From contig CADCLG010000022.1 of the NCBI GenBank assembly GCA_902802305.1, positions 1 to 44,840 of the forward strand: a DNA stretch of 44,840 nucleotides. The letters are read 5' to 3'. The stretch is from an uncultured Spirochaetaceae bacterium (lineage in GTDB: Bacteria > Spirochaetota > Spirochaetia > Treponematales > Treponemataceae). Every line of letters begins with the position of its first letter. Positions within the stretch are counted from its first letter, which is position 1. Of this stretch, positions 32,351-41,163 are shown piece after piece. The notes under the pieces were generated by a model, which saw only the letters and a program-made list of their open reading frames with translations, was not told the origin of the DNA and did not search any database. The translations under genes and the position numbers were made by a program.

Positions 32351-33397
32351 CTATTCCTCCACCTTCTTTGTATCAGGTACGCCAGAATCTTCTTTTGCTG
32401 ACGATTTTTTAAGACTCTTTTCCTTTTTATCAGAAGTAATCATAAAGAGAATTGCAATCATTGTAATTGCAGTAAGCACAACAGAGAATGCAGAAGCCAG
32501 AGGAATATTACGTGCTTTTTGAATCTGATCCATAATGATATTTCCCAGCATGTAGCTCTTTGTACTTCCGACCAGCTGAGGAACAGTATAGTTACCAAAA
32601 ATTGGAATGAAAGTAAAAATCAGAGAACTGATAATACCACTCTTGATTCCAGGAATAAGAATCTTGAACATAGCCTGAGGCTTTGTTGCTCCCAGGTCGC
32701 GGGCTGCTTCAATCAAAGAAAAATCAAAGCGGTCAACGGCAGTAAAAATAGGGAGAATAGCATAAGGCAGGTACATGTAAATACTTACAATAATAACTGC
32801 ACCTTTTGTATACATAAACTTATGTGGAGTAAAAGTCCAGTCTTTAGCACCAATAATAAAATGCCAGATAACTTCAAAAAACTTAAAGATTCCATTCAAA
32901 AGACCTTCTTCACCCATAATTGTCTGCCAGGCAAAAATACGAATTAAAGAGTTTGTGAGGAATGGAATGATTACAAGAATCAATAAAACTGTCTGCTTTT
33001 TACTGCGAGCAATGGCATATCCGCAGGGAAGGGCAATCAGAATAGAAACAAAAGATGAAATTACAGTCATCCACAAGGTTCGCAGCAGAATCGGCAGATA
33101 AATGAACTTCCCCGTGTCCTCATCCCGAGAAAAAATCGCTTTGTAGGCGTCCAAAGTAAAAACCCGCTGAACCCCACCATGCATATCCTTTTTCATAAAA
33201 GAGTAACACACGATAATGATAATTGGCACTACGAAAAAGAGGGTAAACCATAAACCCATTGGCCAGGCATAAACCGGACCAGGATTAGCTTTCTTGAATT
33301 TTTCCCCATTTGCTTTTGAAGCAACTTTAAGCTGTAGAGACTGACGGAAAGCCTTCTTAGGCTGCTTAGGATTTGAAGAATTATTTTCCATACGCAT
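32351..33397 (-). CDS. potB: polyamine ABC transporter permease PotB
   Basis: 348-residue inner membrane permease. A basic cytoplasmic N-terminus (1-45) is followed by six helices (first one at LWFTLFFVVPIIIIVCYSF). The EAA loop is EAARDLGATKPQAMFKILIP; FIPIFGNYTVPQLVG follows. The C-terminal tail is charged and short. It lies between potA (17 nt) and potC (5 nt). The ribosome site is poor; ATG codons at 33397 and 33391 are both possible, and the choice changes the length by two residues. Confidence 0.93.
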   Translation of the reverse strand: MRMENNSSNPKQPKKAFRQSLQLKVASKANGEKFKKANPGPVYAWPMGLWFTLFFVVPIIIIVCYSFMKKDMHGGVQRVFTLDAYKAIFSRDEDTGKFIYLPILLRTLWMTVISSFVSILIALPCGYAIARSKKQTVLLILVIIPFLTNSLIRIFAWQTIMGEEGLLNGIFKFFEVIWHFIIGAKDWTFTPHKFMYTKGAVIIVSIYMYLPYAILPIFTAVDRFDFSLIEAARDLGATKPQAMFKILIPGIKSGIISSLIFTFIPIFGNYTVPQLVGSTKSYMLGNIIMDQIQKARNIPLASAFSVVLTAITMIAILFMITSDKKEKSLKKSSAKEDSGVPDTKKVEE

Positions 33398-33413
33398 TAT
33401 TCAACACTTACAA

Positions 33414-34604
33414 TTATTTGTTAATGTCTTCAACAATATAAGCATCTTCGGCTGCCCAAGATACATATACGCTGTCTTTCCAATGAATTACAGGACCATC
33501 ATCCATGTAATCTGTATGCTGTTTGAAAACCTTGATGATTTTACCGGTTTCAAGCTTTACGTAGAACTTAGACTGGAAACCAGAATAAATTGGTTCTTCA
33601 ACAATACCCTTGAAAACGTTAATATCAGTTCTTCCGCCTGTATGAGGTGGTTCAAGTGTAATTCGGATTTTTTCAGGACGGATTGTAAAGGCAACCTTCT
33701 GACCCTTGTCTGTATGATCATAGTCAGTAACCTGCATGTAGCGGTCAAGGGCTGCTTCTGCGGCTGTGTCTGTTGCAAGTGGAGCCTGTTTTCCAAGCTC
33801 AGGAACAGAAAGGGTAGCCATATAATCATCATCACCCTTAGCATCCTTGTGAGGAACACAGTCAACAACTTCGGCATCAAAAAGATTTGTCTCGCCAATA
33901 AACTGAGCTACAAACTGAGTTGCAGGACTTTCATAGATTTCGTAAGGAGTTCCAATCTGAAGAACATGACCATGATCCATAACTGCAATTCGGTCAGAAA
34001 CAGAAAGAGCTTCCGACTGGTCGTGAGTTACATAAATAAAAGTAATACCTATCTGGTCGTGCAGACGGTCCAAATCAATAAGAAGATTTGCGCGTAATTT
34101 TGCATCCAAAGCAGAAAGTGGCTCGTCCAAAAGAAGAACCTTTGGTTCGTTAATAAGAGCACGGGCAATTGCAACACGCTGTTTCTGGCCGCCCGAAAGC
34201 TGATTAGGTTTTTTGTCGATATGCTGGTCAAGCTGAACCAAATGAACATATTCGCGAACCTTTTTGTCAATTTCCTCTTTAGGAACTTTCTTAAGCTTTA
34301 ATGGGAAAGCAACATTATCATAAACCGTTAAATGAGGAAATAAAGCATAAGTTTGAAAAACCGTATTTGAAGGTCTTTTGTTTGGTGGCAGAGAAATAAT
34401 GTTCTTGTCATCAAAAAGAACTGCTCCATCATCAGGAAACTCAAAACCGGCAATAATGCGGAGCAAAGTTGTTTTGCCGCATCCAGAAGGACCAAGGAGC
34501 GAAAAGAATTCTCCCGGTTTAATAGTAAAGTTGATGTCATCCAAGGCAACAAAGTCGCCGAATTTTTTGGATACATGATCAATGGTAACCTGACTTGCTT
34601 TCAT
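33414..34604 (-). CDS. potA: polyamine ABC transporter ATPase PotA
   Basis: 396-residue ATPase. Walker A GPSGCGKTT, Q-loop TVFQTYALFPH, signature LSGGQKQRVAIARAL, Walker B VLLLDEPLSALD and the switch H-loop VTHDQSEAL. The C-terminal TOBE-like region (about 240-396) is larger than typical PotA and has an unusual acidic-aspartate insert around HKDAKGDDDY. GAGG precedes the ATG. First gene of the operon potA-potB-potC-potD, all on the minus strand with short spacings. Polyamine specificity comes from potD similarity. Confidence 0.93.
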   Translation of the reverse strand: MKASQVTIDHVSKKFGDFVALDDINFTIKPGEFFSLLGPSGCGKTTLLRIIAGFEFPDDGAVLFDDKNIISLPPNKRPSNTVFQTYALFPHLTVYDNVAFPLKLKKVPKEEIDKKVREYVHLVQLDQHIDKKPNQLSGGQKQRVAIARALINEPKVLLLDEPLSALDAKLRANLLIDLDRLHDQIGITFIYVTHDQSEALSVSDRIAVMDHGHVLQIGTPYEIYESPATQFVAQFIGETNLFDAEVVDCVPHKDAKGDDDYMATLSVPELGKQAPLATDTAAEAALDRYMQVTDYDHTDKGQKVAFTIRPEKIRITLEPPHTGGRTDINVFKGIVEEPIYSGFQSKFYVKLETGKIIKVFKQHTDYMDDGPVIHWKDSVYVSWAAEDAYIVEDINK

Positions 34605-34664
34605 TCAGATAACCTCGTCATAAATGTAATGACACGCACATACATGCGGAGCACTGTTTTTAAA

Positions 34665-34693
34665 ATACTAGATGATAAAATGCATTATTACAA
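34665..34693 (-). promoter_or_regulatory. probable promoter of potABCD
   Basis: On the minus strand TTGTAA (34693-34688), 17 nt, TAGTAT (34670-34665). A TTGACA lies at 34705-34700 but has no good -10 at proper spacing. About 55 nt of leader would remain. Confidence 0.45.
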
Positions 34694-34732
34694 GGTTTAT
34701 GTCAATATTTTTTTATAATTTTTTTATTATAT

Positions 34733-34865
34733 GGGCGAAATTCCTTCATTCCCAACGGCCTTCCGCAGTTCACTAACGCTCAGCCGCTTCACTCGCTCGG
34801 CAATCCTCGCTCGCTCCAGTGGCCGCCTCTGGCGCTGCTTCACGCCTTGCGCCGTGCCAACAAAA
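34733..34865. repeat. GC-rich block between potA and uraA, possible dispersed repeat
   Basis: About 130 nt are much richer in G and C than anything nearby. On the minus strand it keeps an open frame of about 50 codons ending at the TAA at 34729-34727, with no start codon. The predicted peptide is very basic (RQRRPLERARIAERVKRLSV). Short inverted motifs (CGCTCG, GGCGGCC) recur. It shares the 10-mer CTGGAGCGAG with the element near 25072. Likely a repetitive element rather than a gene; a genome search is needed. Confidence 0.45.
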
Positions 34866-34910
34866 AATGCCCGACAGAATGACTAAAATTCAGTCGCTTC
34901 TATCGGGCAT
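34862..34910 (-). terminator. terminator of uraA
   Basis: On the minus strand TGCCCGATAGAA pairs with TTCTGTCGGGCA (one G-U), with an inner GACT/AGTC helix, followed by TTTTTTG. It lies about 55 nt after the uraA stop. Confidence 0.88.
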
Positions 34911-34964
34911 GCCTTTATAGTAAAAATCTTATAAACTTTTCTTATTTTTACTCAGCTTACCAGC

Positions 34965-36323
34965 TTATTCAGCTTTTTCTTCAGCCTCATCTTTTTCTTT
35001 AGAAAGCATTACATTTGTAAGAATACCAAGAATCAAAGCGCAGGCAACAGTTCTGATTTCAACAGCGCCAAATTTAACAACCATTCCGCCAACACCTGTA
35101 ATAAAGATTACAGAAGCAACAAAAAGATTGCGGTTTTTGTTCAAATCAACCTTCTGGAACATCTTGAAGCCTGAAACTGCAATAAAGCCGTAAAGGGCAA
35201 TACAAACACCACCCATTACACAAGAAGGAATTGTTTCAAGGAAGGCAACAAGTGGAGAAATCAAAGAGAAGATAACACAGAGAATTGAACATCCCCAGAT
35301 TGAGATTGTTGAAGCATTTCTTGTAATGGCTACACAACCAATTGATTCACCATAAGTTGTATTAGGACAGCCACCAAAGAGTGTAGAAACCATAGTACCA
35401 ATACCGTCACCAAGCAAAGTTCTTGTAAGACCAGGTTCTTTTGTCAAATCTACGCCAACAATTGCAGAAAGGTTTTTGTGGTCTGCAAGGTGTTCAGCAA
35501 ATACTACAAATGCAACTGGAACATAAGCGGCAAAAATTGTAAGAAGATAAGTGCCTGTAATTCCTTTAAATCCTTCAGCACCACCCAAAAGAAAAGTAAA
35601 CTTAGGCAAAGCTAAATAACCGCTGAACCTTGAAAAATCAAGGGCTTTAAGTGCACCGTAATTGATTACAATTAAAGAAGGATTATCTGCTGCATAACCG
35701 ATGATTGCAAAAATAGAAGCCAGAACATAACCTGCAAGAATACCTAAAATAAAAGGAATAAGGCGGCCAATTTTTTTACCGTAAGTAGAGCAGAGCATTG
35801 TAACGGCAAGAGTAACCAGACCGCAGATTAAAGCAATATAAGTGCTTCCGCCTTCAACGCTTGATTTCATCAAATCGCCGATAGCGTTTGCAGAAAGGCT
35901 TAAACCGATAATGGAAACTGTAGGACCAATGATTACAGGTGGCATAAGAACATCAATCCATTTAACGCCGCAGAACTTAACAACAATTGCAATAATTACA
36001 TAAACAAGTCCTGCCATAAGGGCACCGATGATAAGACCCCAGTAACCAACAGAAACCGAAGCTGCACCACCAAAGGCACTGAACATTGAACCGATGAAAG
36101 CAAAAGAGCTTCCTAAAAAAACAGGGCTGGAACTTTTTGTAAACAATAAGTAAACAAAAGTACCAACCCCTGCGCCGAAGAGAGCTGCTGAAGCAGAAAG
36201 ACCGTTTCCAACTATAGCAGGAACGGCAATTGTAGCTGCCATAATTGCAAGAAGCTGCTGAACGGCAAATAAGAATACTTTGCCGAAACTTGGTTTGTCC
36301 TTAATTCCATAAATAAGGTTCAT
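34965..36323 (-). CDS. uraA: uracil permease (NCS2 family)
   Basis: 452-residue inner membrane nucleobase:proton symporter, with about 14 transmembrane segments including the two re-entrant strands. Conserved features are the start QQLLAIMAATIAVPAIVG, GLSASAALFGAGVGTF, FAEHLADHKNLSAIVG (with the family's conserved Glu) and GGCPNTTYGESIGCVAITRN, which is a UraA/PyrP signature. AAGGAG precedes the ATG at 36323, and a good promoter lies upstream. It is transcribed alone, bounded by its own terminator. Uracil is the likely substrate; xanthine permeases are more distant in this signature. Confidence 0.93.
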   Translation of the reverse strand: MNLIYGIKDKPSFGKVFLFAVQQLLAIMAATIAVPAIVGNGLSASAALFGAGVGTFVYLLFTKSSSPVFLGSSFAFIGSMFSAFGGAASVSVGYWGLIIGALMAGLVYVIIAIVVKFCGVKWIDVLMPPVIIGPTVSIIGLSLSANAIGDLMKSSVEGGSTYIALICGLVTLAVTMLCSTYGKKIGRLIPFILGILAGYVLASIFAIIGYAADNPSLIVINYGALKALDFSRFSGYLALPKFTFLLGGAEGFKGITGTYLLTIFAAYVPVAFVVFAEHLADHKNLSAIVGVDLTKEPGLTRTLLGDGIGTMVSTLFGGCPNTTYGESIGCVAITRNASTISIWGCSILCVIFSLISPLVAFLETIPSCVMGGVCIALYGFIAVSGFKMFQKVDLNKNRNLFVASVIFITGVGGMVVKFGAVEIRTVACALILGILTNVMLSKEKDEAEEKAE

Positions 36324-36371
36324 TTTTTTTTACTCCTTTTACTATGAGTTTAAACTAGATTAAATTATCTA

Positions 36372-36400
36372 ATTATATTAAAGGCTTTCAAACTAATCAA
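36372..36400 (-). promoter_or_regulatory. promoter of uraA
   Basis: On the minus strand TTGATT (36400-36395), 17 nt, TATAAT (36377-36372), followed by about 45 nt of leader. No pyrimidine attenuator is seen in that leader. Confidence 0.65.
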
Positions 36401-36491
36401 TTATTTCACCTGGTCTTCCTTCCTTATTTTTTTGTAGACAAATGATTTTCTATAACTTAAAATTATAGTTATAAAAAAAAAGGAGTTATCT

Positions 36492-38585
36492 ATGGGAAGA
36501 CAAAACAAAGTAATTGGCTTGAACAAACAGAAAAAGCTTTCCAGACAGATGGGAGTTATCGTTTTTGTTGTTTCATTGATTCTGATGACAATTCTTTTAT
36601 TGATTGTAACAGAAACTGTAAAAGTTGAGTCGCGAAAAGCCTATTACGGTGTAGCAGAAGAAGTTTCAGCCGCCCGTTCTGATGAAATTGAAAAATGGCT
36701 TGAAGTTTATAAAAACGACTTGAAAGTATATACAAATGCAGATGTAGTAAAAACAGGTGATTCAGAGCAGGTTATTGCCTGGCTGCAGCAGCATACTAAT
36801 TTACGAAACCCTGATTATGATTACATGTTCTTCTGTACCGCAGATGGAACTTCTTACCGTGATACCGGGCTTGTTGGTGGAAAAGGTGCCCTTGTTGAGC
36901 GCGATTATCATAAAGCAATGATGAATGAAGGCAAAGAAACCTTTATTGGTAATATGGTTCTTTCAAAAACCTCAGGAAAATATGTACTCCCAATTGCTAG
37001 AATTGCAGTTGATGGAAATGGAAAGCGTTTTGGTTATTTTGTCGGAATGTTAGGTGTAGAACAGATTAAGCAGGAAATTGCCAGTTACAAGGTTGGTACG
37101 ACCGGCTACTTCCTCCTTGCAGACCGTTCAAACACAATTATTGCCCATAAAAATGAAGATAAAGTCCTTCAGAAGCTTGATATTTATCCGGAAATAGAAG
37201 CTGCGGCAAATAAACATACGAAGGAAACAATTTCTCTAAAAGTTGACGGAGTAGACAGTGTTGCCTTCCTTACTCCTGTAAGAGGACTTAATTTCAGTAC
37301 CTGTTATATTGTAACAAGTGCCGAAGTAGATGCCGCAAAAAATAATGCTCGCAAAATCATTATCATTATAGGAATTATAGTTGGTATAATTGTCTTCCTT
37401 ACCTTCTACATTATTCTTACAATTCTTATTAGGCGTCTGAACAATGTAACAAAACTAGTTCAGGTTCTCTCTACTGGAGATGCTGATTTGACTACACGCC
37501 TTAAAGTTGACCGAAATGATGAAATAGGACGGCTTGTAATTTCAGTAAATAAATTCCTTGAAAAATTCCATGCTATTATGACTACAATTAAAAACTCCGA
37601 AGAGACTCTTGGTACAAACGGAAAGATTCTTACTGGAGAAATCAATACCACGACTTCTACAATCAGCCAGATTGCCGGAAACATTAATCTGGTAAGCAAT
37701 CAGGTTAAAAATCAGGCTGTCAGCGTTGATAATTCTGCTGCCACAATCGGCGAAATTTCAGAAGGAATTCAGTCTCTGGATTCTATGATTCAGGAGCAGG
37801 CCTCTTCTGTTGTAGAAGCCTCCTCTGCTGTAGAAGAAATGATTGGAAATATCAATGCAGTTGATAAATCTGTTGCAAGTATGTTCAGAGAATTCCAGAT
37901 TCTTGAGCAGGATACAAAGAATGGAATTGAACAGAATTCATCAGTAAACAGCCTTATCCAGAAAATTGCGGAACAGTCTTCTTCCATGCTTGATGCAAAT
38001 ACGACAATTCAGAGTATTGCTGAACAGACCAACCTTCTTGCCATGAACGCCGCAATTGAAGCAGCTCACGCTGGTGAAGCAGGTAAGGGCTTCTCTGTAG
38101 TTGCCGACGAAATCCGTAAGCTGGCAGAAACTTCTGCAGAAGAATCCAACAAAATCAGTATGGAGCTTACAAACATTCAGAACGGTATTGCCAAGGTTGT
38201 AAATGCTTCCCTTGAATCCGAAAAATCCTTCCAGTCCGTATCTTCAAGAATTGGTGTTACAAGTCAGCTCATTGTTCAGGTTCGTTCTGCAATGGAAGAA
38301 CAGCAGACTGGTTCTCAGCAGATTCTTGAAGCCTTGCAGTTAATGAATGGCAGTACTTCCGATGTACGTTCAGCAGCCAACGAAATGAACAGAAGCGGTG
38401 CTTCCATTATGCAAGATGTAAATTCTCTTAAAGAAAGCATGGCCAATATTGAAAGTGCTGTTTCAGAAATAAGTGAAGGAACAAACTATATGAATGAAAC
38501 AACAAAGAAACTTCAAAATGTTTCCCAGTCTCTTACAGAGTCAATCCGTCAGATTGGCGATGATGTAGACTTGTTCAAGGTATAG
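36492..38585 (+). CDS. methyl-accepting chemotaxis protein with dCache sensor
   Basis: 697-residue chemoreceptor. A first membrane helix ([18 protein letters not shown], about 23-40), a periplasmic dCache-type sensor (about 45-280, with [17 protein letters not shown] and [17 protein letters not shown]), a second helix (about 288-312), a HAMP domain ([19 protein letters not shown]) and the MCP signalling domain with the hairpin [26 protein letters not shown] precedes the ATG. It signals through CheW/CheA to the flagellar motor, or related output. The ligand is unknown; dCache domains commonly bind amino acids or other small molecules. Confidence 0.95.
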   Translation: MGRQNKVIGLNKQKKLSRQMGVIVFVVSLILMTILLLIVTETVKVESRKAYYGVAEEVSAARSDEIEKWLEVYKNDLKVYTNADVVKTGDSEQVIAWLQQHTNLRNPDYDYMFFCTADGTSYRDTGLVGGKGALVERDYHKAMMNEGKETFIGNMVLSKTSGKYVLPIARIAVDGNGKRFGYFVGMLGVEQIKQEIASYKVGTTGYFLLADRSNTIIAHKNEDKVLQKLDIYPEIEAAANKHTKETISLKVDGVDSVAFLTPVRGLNFSTCYIVTSAEVDAAKNNARKIIIIIGIIVGIIVFLTFYIILTILIRRLNNVTKLVQVLSTGDADLTTRLKVDRNDEIGRLVISVNKFLEKFHAIMTTIKNSEETLGTNGKILTGEINTTTSTISQIAGNINLVSNQVKNQAVSVDNSAATIGEISEGIQSLDSMIQEQASSVVEASSAVEEMIGNINAVDKSVASMFREFQILEQDTKNGIEQNSSVNSLIQKIAEQSSSMLDANTTIQSIAEQTNLLAMNAAIEAAHAGEAGKGFSVVADEIRKLAETSAEESNKISMELTNIQNGIAKVVNASLESEKSFQSVSSRIGVTSQLIVQVRSAMEEQQTGSQQILEALQLMNGSTSDVRSAANEMNRSGASIMQDVNSLKESMANIESAVSEISEGTNYMNETTKKLQNVSQSLTESIRQIGDDVDLFKV

Positions 38586-38598
38586 TTTAAGGAAAAAT

Positions 38599-39777
38599 AT
38601 GAATGAATCTGTTGGAGACTTACTTGATTACATCAGCTGGCGGGGGGATTTGTCTTTTAGTCAAAGCCCTTTCTGCGCAGTAGATGCCCTTGTTTTGTCT
38701 CAATTATCTTACATACACTTTGACGGCCTCTTAAAGGGGGATTTTGCAGATAGAAAATCCCTCTTTGAGCTTTATTCCTTTTTCACCCAGGACAAGGAGT
38801 ATAAAAGCCGCTGTCAAGTTGGAGCAGTAATAAATCCTCATACACCCGACCTTCTGCAGGCTGCTTCAGCCAGCAATCGATTTGGTCTTATTGAAATATG
38901 CGGATATGAGTCAATTCTTGATGAAGAAAAAGAAGAGCAGTTTGCAGCAATGACTTTTATAATTGACAAAAAAACTGTTATTTCTGTTTTTCGTGGAACT
39001 GATGATTCTTTGCTTGGCTGGAAGGAAGATTTCAATATTGTTTTTCAGAAGGTAATTCCATCTCAAATCAGTGGTGTCGAATATTTGAATCGGGTTTCAA
39101 AAGCCTTTAAGCAGGATATTATTGTTTCAGGACATTCAAAGGGTGGCTGTGTTGCGCTTTTTTCTTCAATCAATTGTGAACCAAAGGCTCAGAAAAAAAT
39201 AAAGTCGGTTTATAATTTTGATGGCCCCGGCTTTAACGAAGATTTCTTTAAAAGTCCCCAGTTCCAGCAGGCAAAAAGTAAAATCCACTCTTTTTATCCA
39301 TATTTCTCTGTTGTAGGAATGGTTTTTCAACATCCTCACGACTATAAAATAATTGCAAGCAGCGGATTTACAGTTTTTCAGCATGACGCCTTTTCCTGGA
39401 ATATTTGTGGAAAGGATTTTGTCTACTGTGATGATTTTGCCGACGAAAGCAAGATTTTTCATCAGTCCTTTAATGACTGGATGAATGAGCTTTCTCTGGA
39501 AGACAGAAAACGCTTTGTAGATGTTTTTTTTGATGTACTTTATGCTTCCGGGGCTAAAACAAATATTGAAATTGAAAATAATAAGCTTCAGGCTTCTGCA
39601 AAAATGCTGGCGGCAATCGGAGCCTTACCATCAGAAGATAGAAAACATGTAACCCATCTGATTCATTTGTTTTTAAAGACAGGAAAGAATAATATTCCAA
39701 TGTTTACTGCCTTCAAGCCCGAAATAAATCTCAAGGCGAATATTGAAGAAGTAATTGAAAAATTAAAAGAAAAATAG
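38599..39777 (+). CDS. Mbeg1-like (DUF2974) alpha/beta-hydrolase, probable lipase
   Basis: 392-residue cytoplasmic protein without a signal peptide. The N-terminal family stretch is DLLDYISWRGDLSFSQSPF, followed by the central strand VISVFRGTDDSLLGWKEDF and the nucleophile elbow SGHSKGG with Ser180. The fold is that of Mbeg1-like lipases (DUF2974), seen in many Firmicutes and spirochetes; substrates are unknown. It is 13 nt after the chemoreceptor stop, with AAGGA before the ATG, and precedes the FHA gene by 27 nt, so it may be in the same transcript as the phosphorylation module. The C-terminal ~100 residues have no assignment. Confidence 0.8.
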   Translation: MNESVGDLLDYISWRGDLSFSQSPFCAVDALVLSQLSYIHFDGLLKGDFADRKSLFELYSFFTQDKEYKSRCQVGAVINPHTPDLLQAASASNRFGLIEICGYESILDEEKEEQFAAMTFIIDKKTVISVFRGTDDSLLGWKEDFNIVFQKVIPSQISGVEYLNRVSKAFKQDIIVSGHSKGGCVALFSSINCEPKAQKKIKSVYNFDGPGFNEDFFKSPQFQQAKSKIHSFYPYFSVVGMVFQHPHDYKIIASSGFTVFQHDAFSWNICGKDFVYCDDFADESKIFHQSFNDWMNELSLEDRKRFVDVFFDVLYASGAKTNIEIENNKLQASAKMLAAIGALPSEDRKHVTHLIHLFLKTGKNNIPMFTAFKPEINLKANIEEVIEKLKEK

Positions 39778-39804
39778 ACTGAAAACAGCCCAAGGGAGAT
39801 AATA

Positions 39805-40146
39805 ATGAATGAGACAATAGAAACAAAAACACCCATCGGAAAGCAGTTAAAATCTATGGCAGAATGGAAGCCTGCTTCTTACCTTGTTTTTAATAAAAAA
39901 AAGATTGAACTGGTCGCAAAAATCAGAATCGGCCGTGAATATGATAATGATGTGGTTGTCGACAATAAGCTTGCCAGCCGTCACCATGCAATAATCCAGA
40001 AAATCAAGGATTTATATTTTATTAAAGACGAAAACAGCACAAACGGAACCTATATAAACGGGATAAAAATCCCGGCAGATAAGTATGTAAAATTAAATCC
40101 GGGTGATAAAATCACTATAGGAAATACAACACTCGTAATCTGTTAG
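39805..40146 (+). CDS. FHA domain protein
   Basis: 113-residue cytoplasmic protein that is nearly all one FHA domain (about 25-113), which binds phosphothreonine peptides. The signature residues are present: RIGREYDNDVVV, SRHHAII and ENSTNGTYING. GGGAG precedes the ATG. The phosphatase gene starts 4 nt after the stop, and a Ser/Thr kinase follows it, so this is presumably the reader of a local phosphorylation circuit. Specific partner proteins are unknown. Confidence 0.93.
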   Translation: MNETIETKTPIGKQLKSMAEWKPASYLVFNKKKIELVAKIRIGREYDNDVVVDNKLASRHHAIIQKIKDLYFIKDENSTNGTYINGIKIPADKYVKLNPGDKITIGNTTLVIC

Positions 40147-40149
40147 CCA

Positions 40150-41163
40150 ATGCAAAAAAAATCATATTCAGTAGATGAATGTCTTACAATAAAGCAGTTA
40201 TTTTCTCATGAATATATTTCGACCCTTGCAGAAAATGTCTCGGAATTACTGGAAAATGAAATTACTCCTTACAGACCAGCTGCTTCTGACGGAAATCCCG
40301 GCAGTCTTCTGGAGTTTAAAAACAATATTCCTGCAATCATAGTTCCCGATATTCATGCAAGGCCTTATTTTTTGCAGAATATTTTAAAATATCCTTTGCC
40401 AGCAGACTTTCTTTCTCCTTCCTCTACAGTGGAAGAGGCTTTAAAAAATAAGCTTATTAATGTAATTTGCGTTGGTGATTCAATTCATACAGAATTAACT
40501 GTTGACCGCTGGTACTGCATTGAAGAAGAGTTTAAAAAAAATATAATCACCGGTCCTTTTATGAAAGCAGAAATGAAGGACTGTTTATCGGCTCTTGCCG
40601 GACTTATGAATCTAAAGCTTTTGTATCCCGAAAACTTTCATTTTTTAAAGGGAAATCATGAAAATATTTTAAATCAGAATGAAGGCGGTGATTTTGCTTT
40701 TAGAAAATATGCTGATGAAGGCTATATGGTCCGACGCTTTATTTCGGAATATTATGGCGATGATGTTTTGTATTTGATTTCCTGCTGGGAAAAAGCCCTG
40801 CCTCTTGTAGCAGTTGGTTCAAATTATGTAGTATCTCATGCTGAACCGCTAAAAGCCTATTCCAGAGAAAAACTTATAGATGCCCGTTCTTATCCGGAAG
40901 TTGTAAATGGTCTAATCTGGACACGAAATGGAGATGTAAAAACAAATACCGCTAGAGAAATTATGAAAAAACTGCTTGCTCCTGAAAAGGTTGCTGAAAG
41001 TTATTATTTTGCGGGCCACAGACCTGTTTACGAAAATTATGCCCTGCGTCAGGACGGAGGTTTTATCCAAATCCATAATCCCTACAGACAGAATATCGCC
41101 CTTGTATCAAATGACAAGACTTTTAATCCAGAAAGTGATATAGTAGGAGTTGATTATGAGTAA
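40150..41163 (+). CDS. calcineurin-like (PPP-type) metallophosphatase
   Basis: 337-residue cytoplasmic phosphatase. The metal-binding blocks appear in order: VPDIHARPYFL (Asp/His), CVGDSIHTE (an altered GDxxDRG block), LKGNHEN, VVSHAEP and AGHRPV. This is the PPP order rather than the generic phosphoesterase order, but the GDxVDRG block lacks the usual DRG, which is unusual. The start codon lies 4 nt after the FHA stop, without a Shine-Dalgarno, and the kinase overlaps its 3' end by 8 nt (ATGAGTAA), so FHA, phosphatase and kinase are translationally coupled. It may remove phosphates set by the neighbouring kinase; that is inference. Confidence 0.82.
   Translation: MQKKSYSVDECLTIKQLFSHEYISTLAENVSELLENEITPYRPAASDGNPGSLLEFKNNIPAIIVPDIHARPYFLQNILKYPLPADFLSPSSTVEEALKNKLINVICVGDSIHTELTVDRWYCIEEEFKKNIITGPFMKAEMKDCLSALAGLMNLKLLYPENFHFLKGNHENILNQNEGGDFAFRKYADEGYMVRRFISEYYGDDVLYLISCWEKALPLVAVGSNYVVSHAEPLKAYSREKLIDARSYPEVVNGLIWTRNGDVKTNTAREIMKKLLAPEKVAESYYFAGHRPVYENYALRQDGGFIQIHNPYRQNIALVSNDKTFNPESDIVGVDYE

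Noticed and set aside
33483..34097. 204-codon plus-strand frame over potA
   Set aside because: Antisense to the clearly coding potA; codon pattern and lack of ribosome site mark it as a shadow.
34727..34884. Basic ~50-residue ORF on the minus strand in the GC-rich block
   Set aside because: No start codon and no ribosome site; treated as a possible repeat element rather than a gene.
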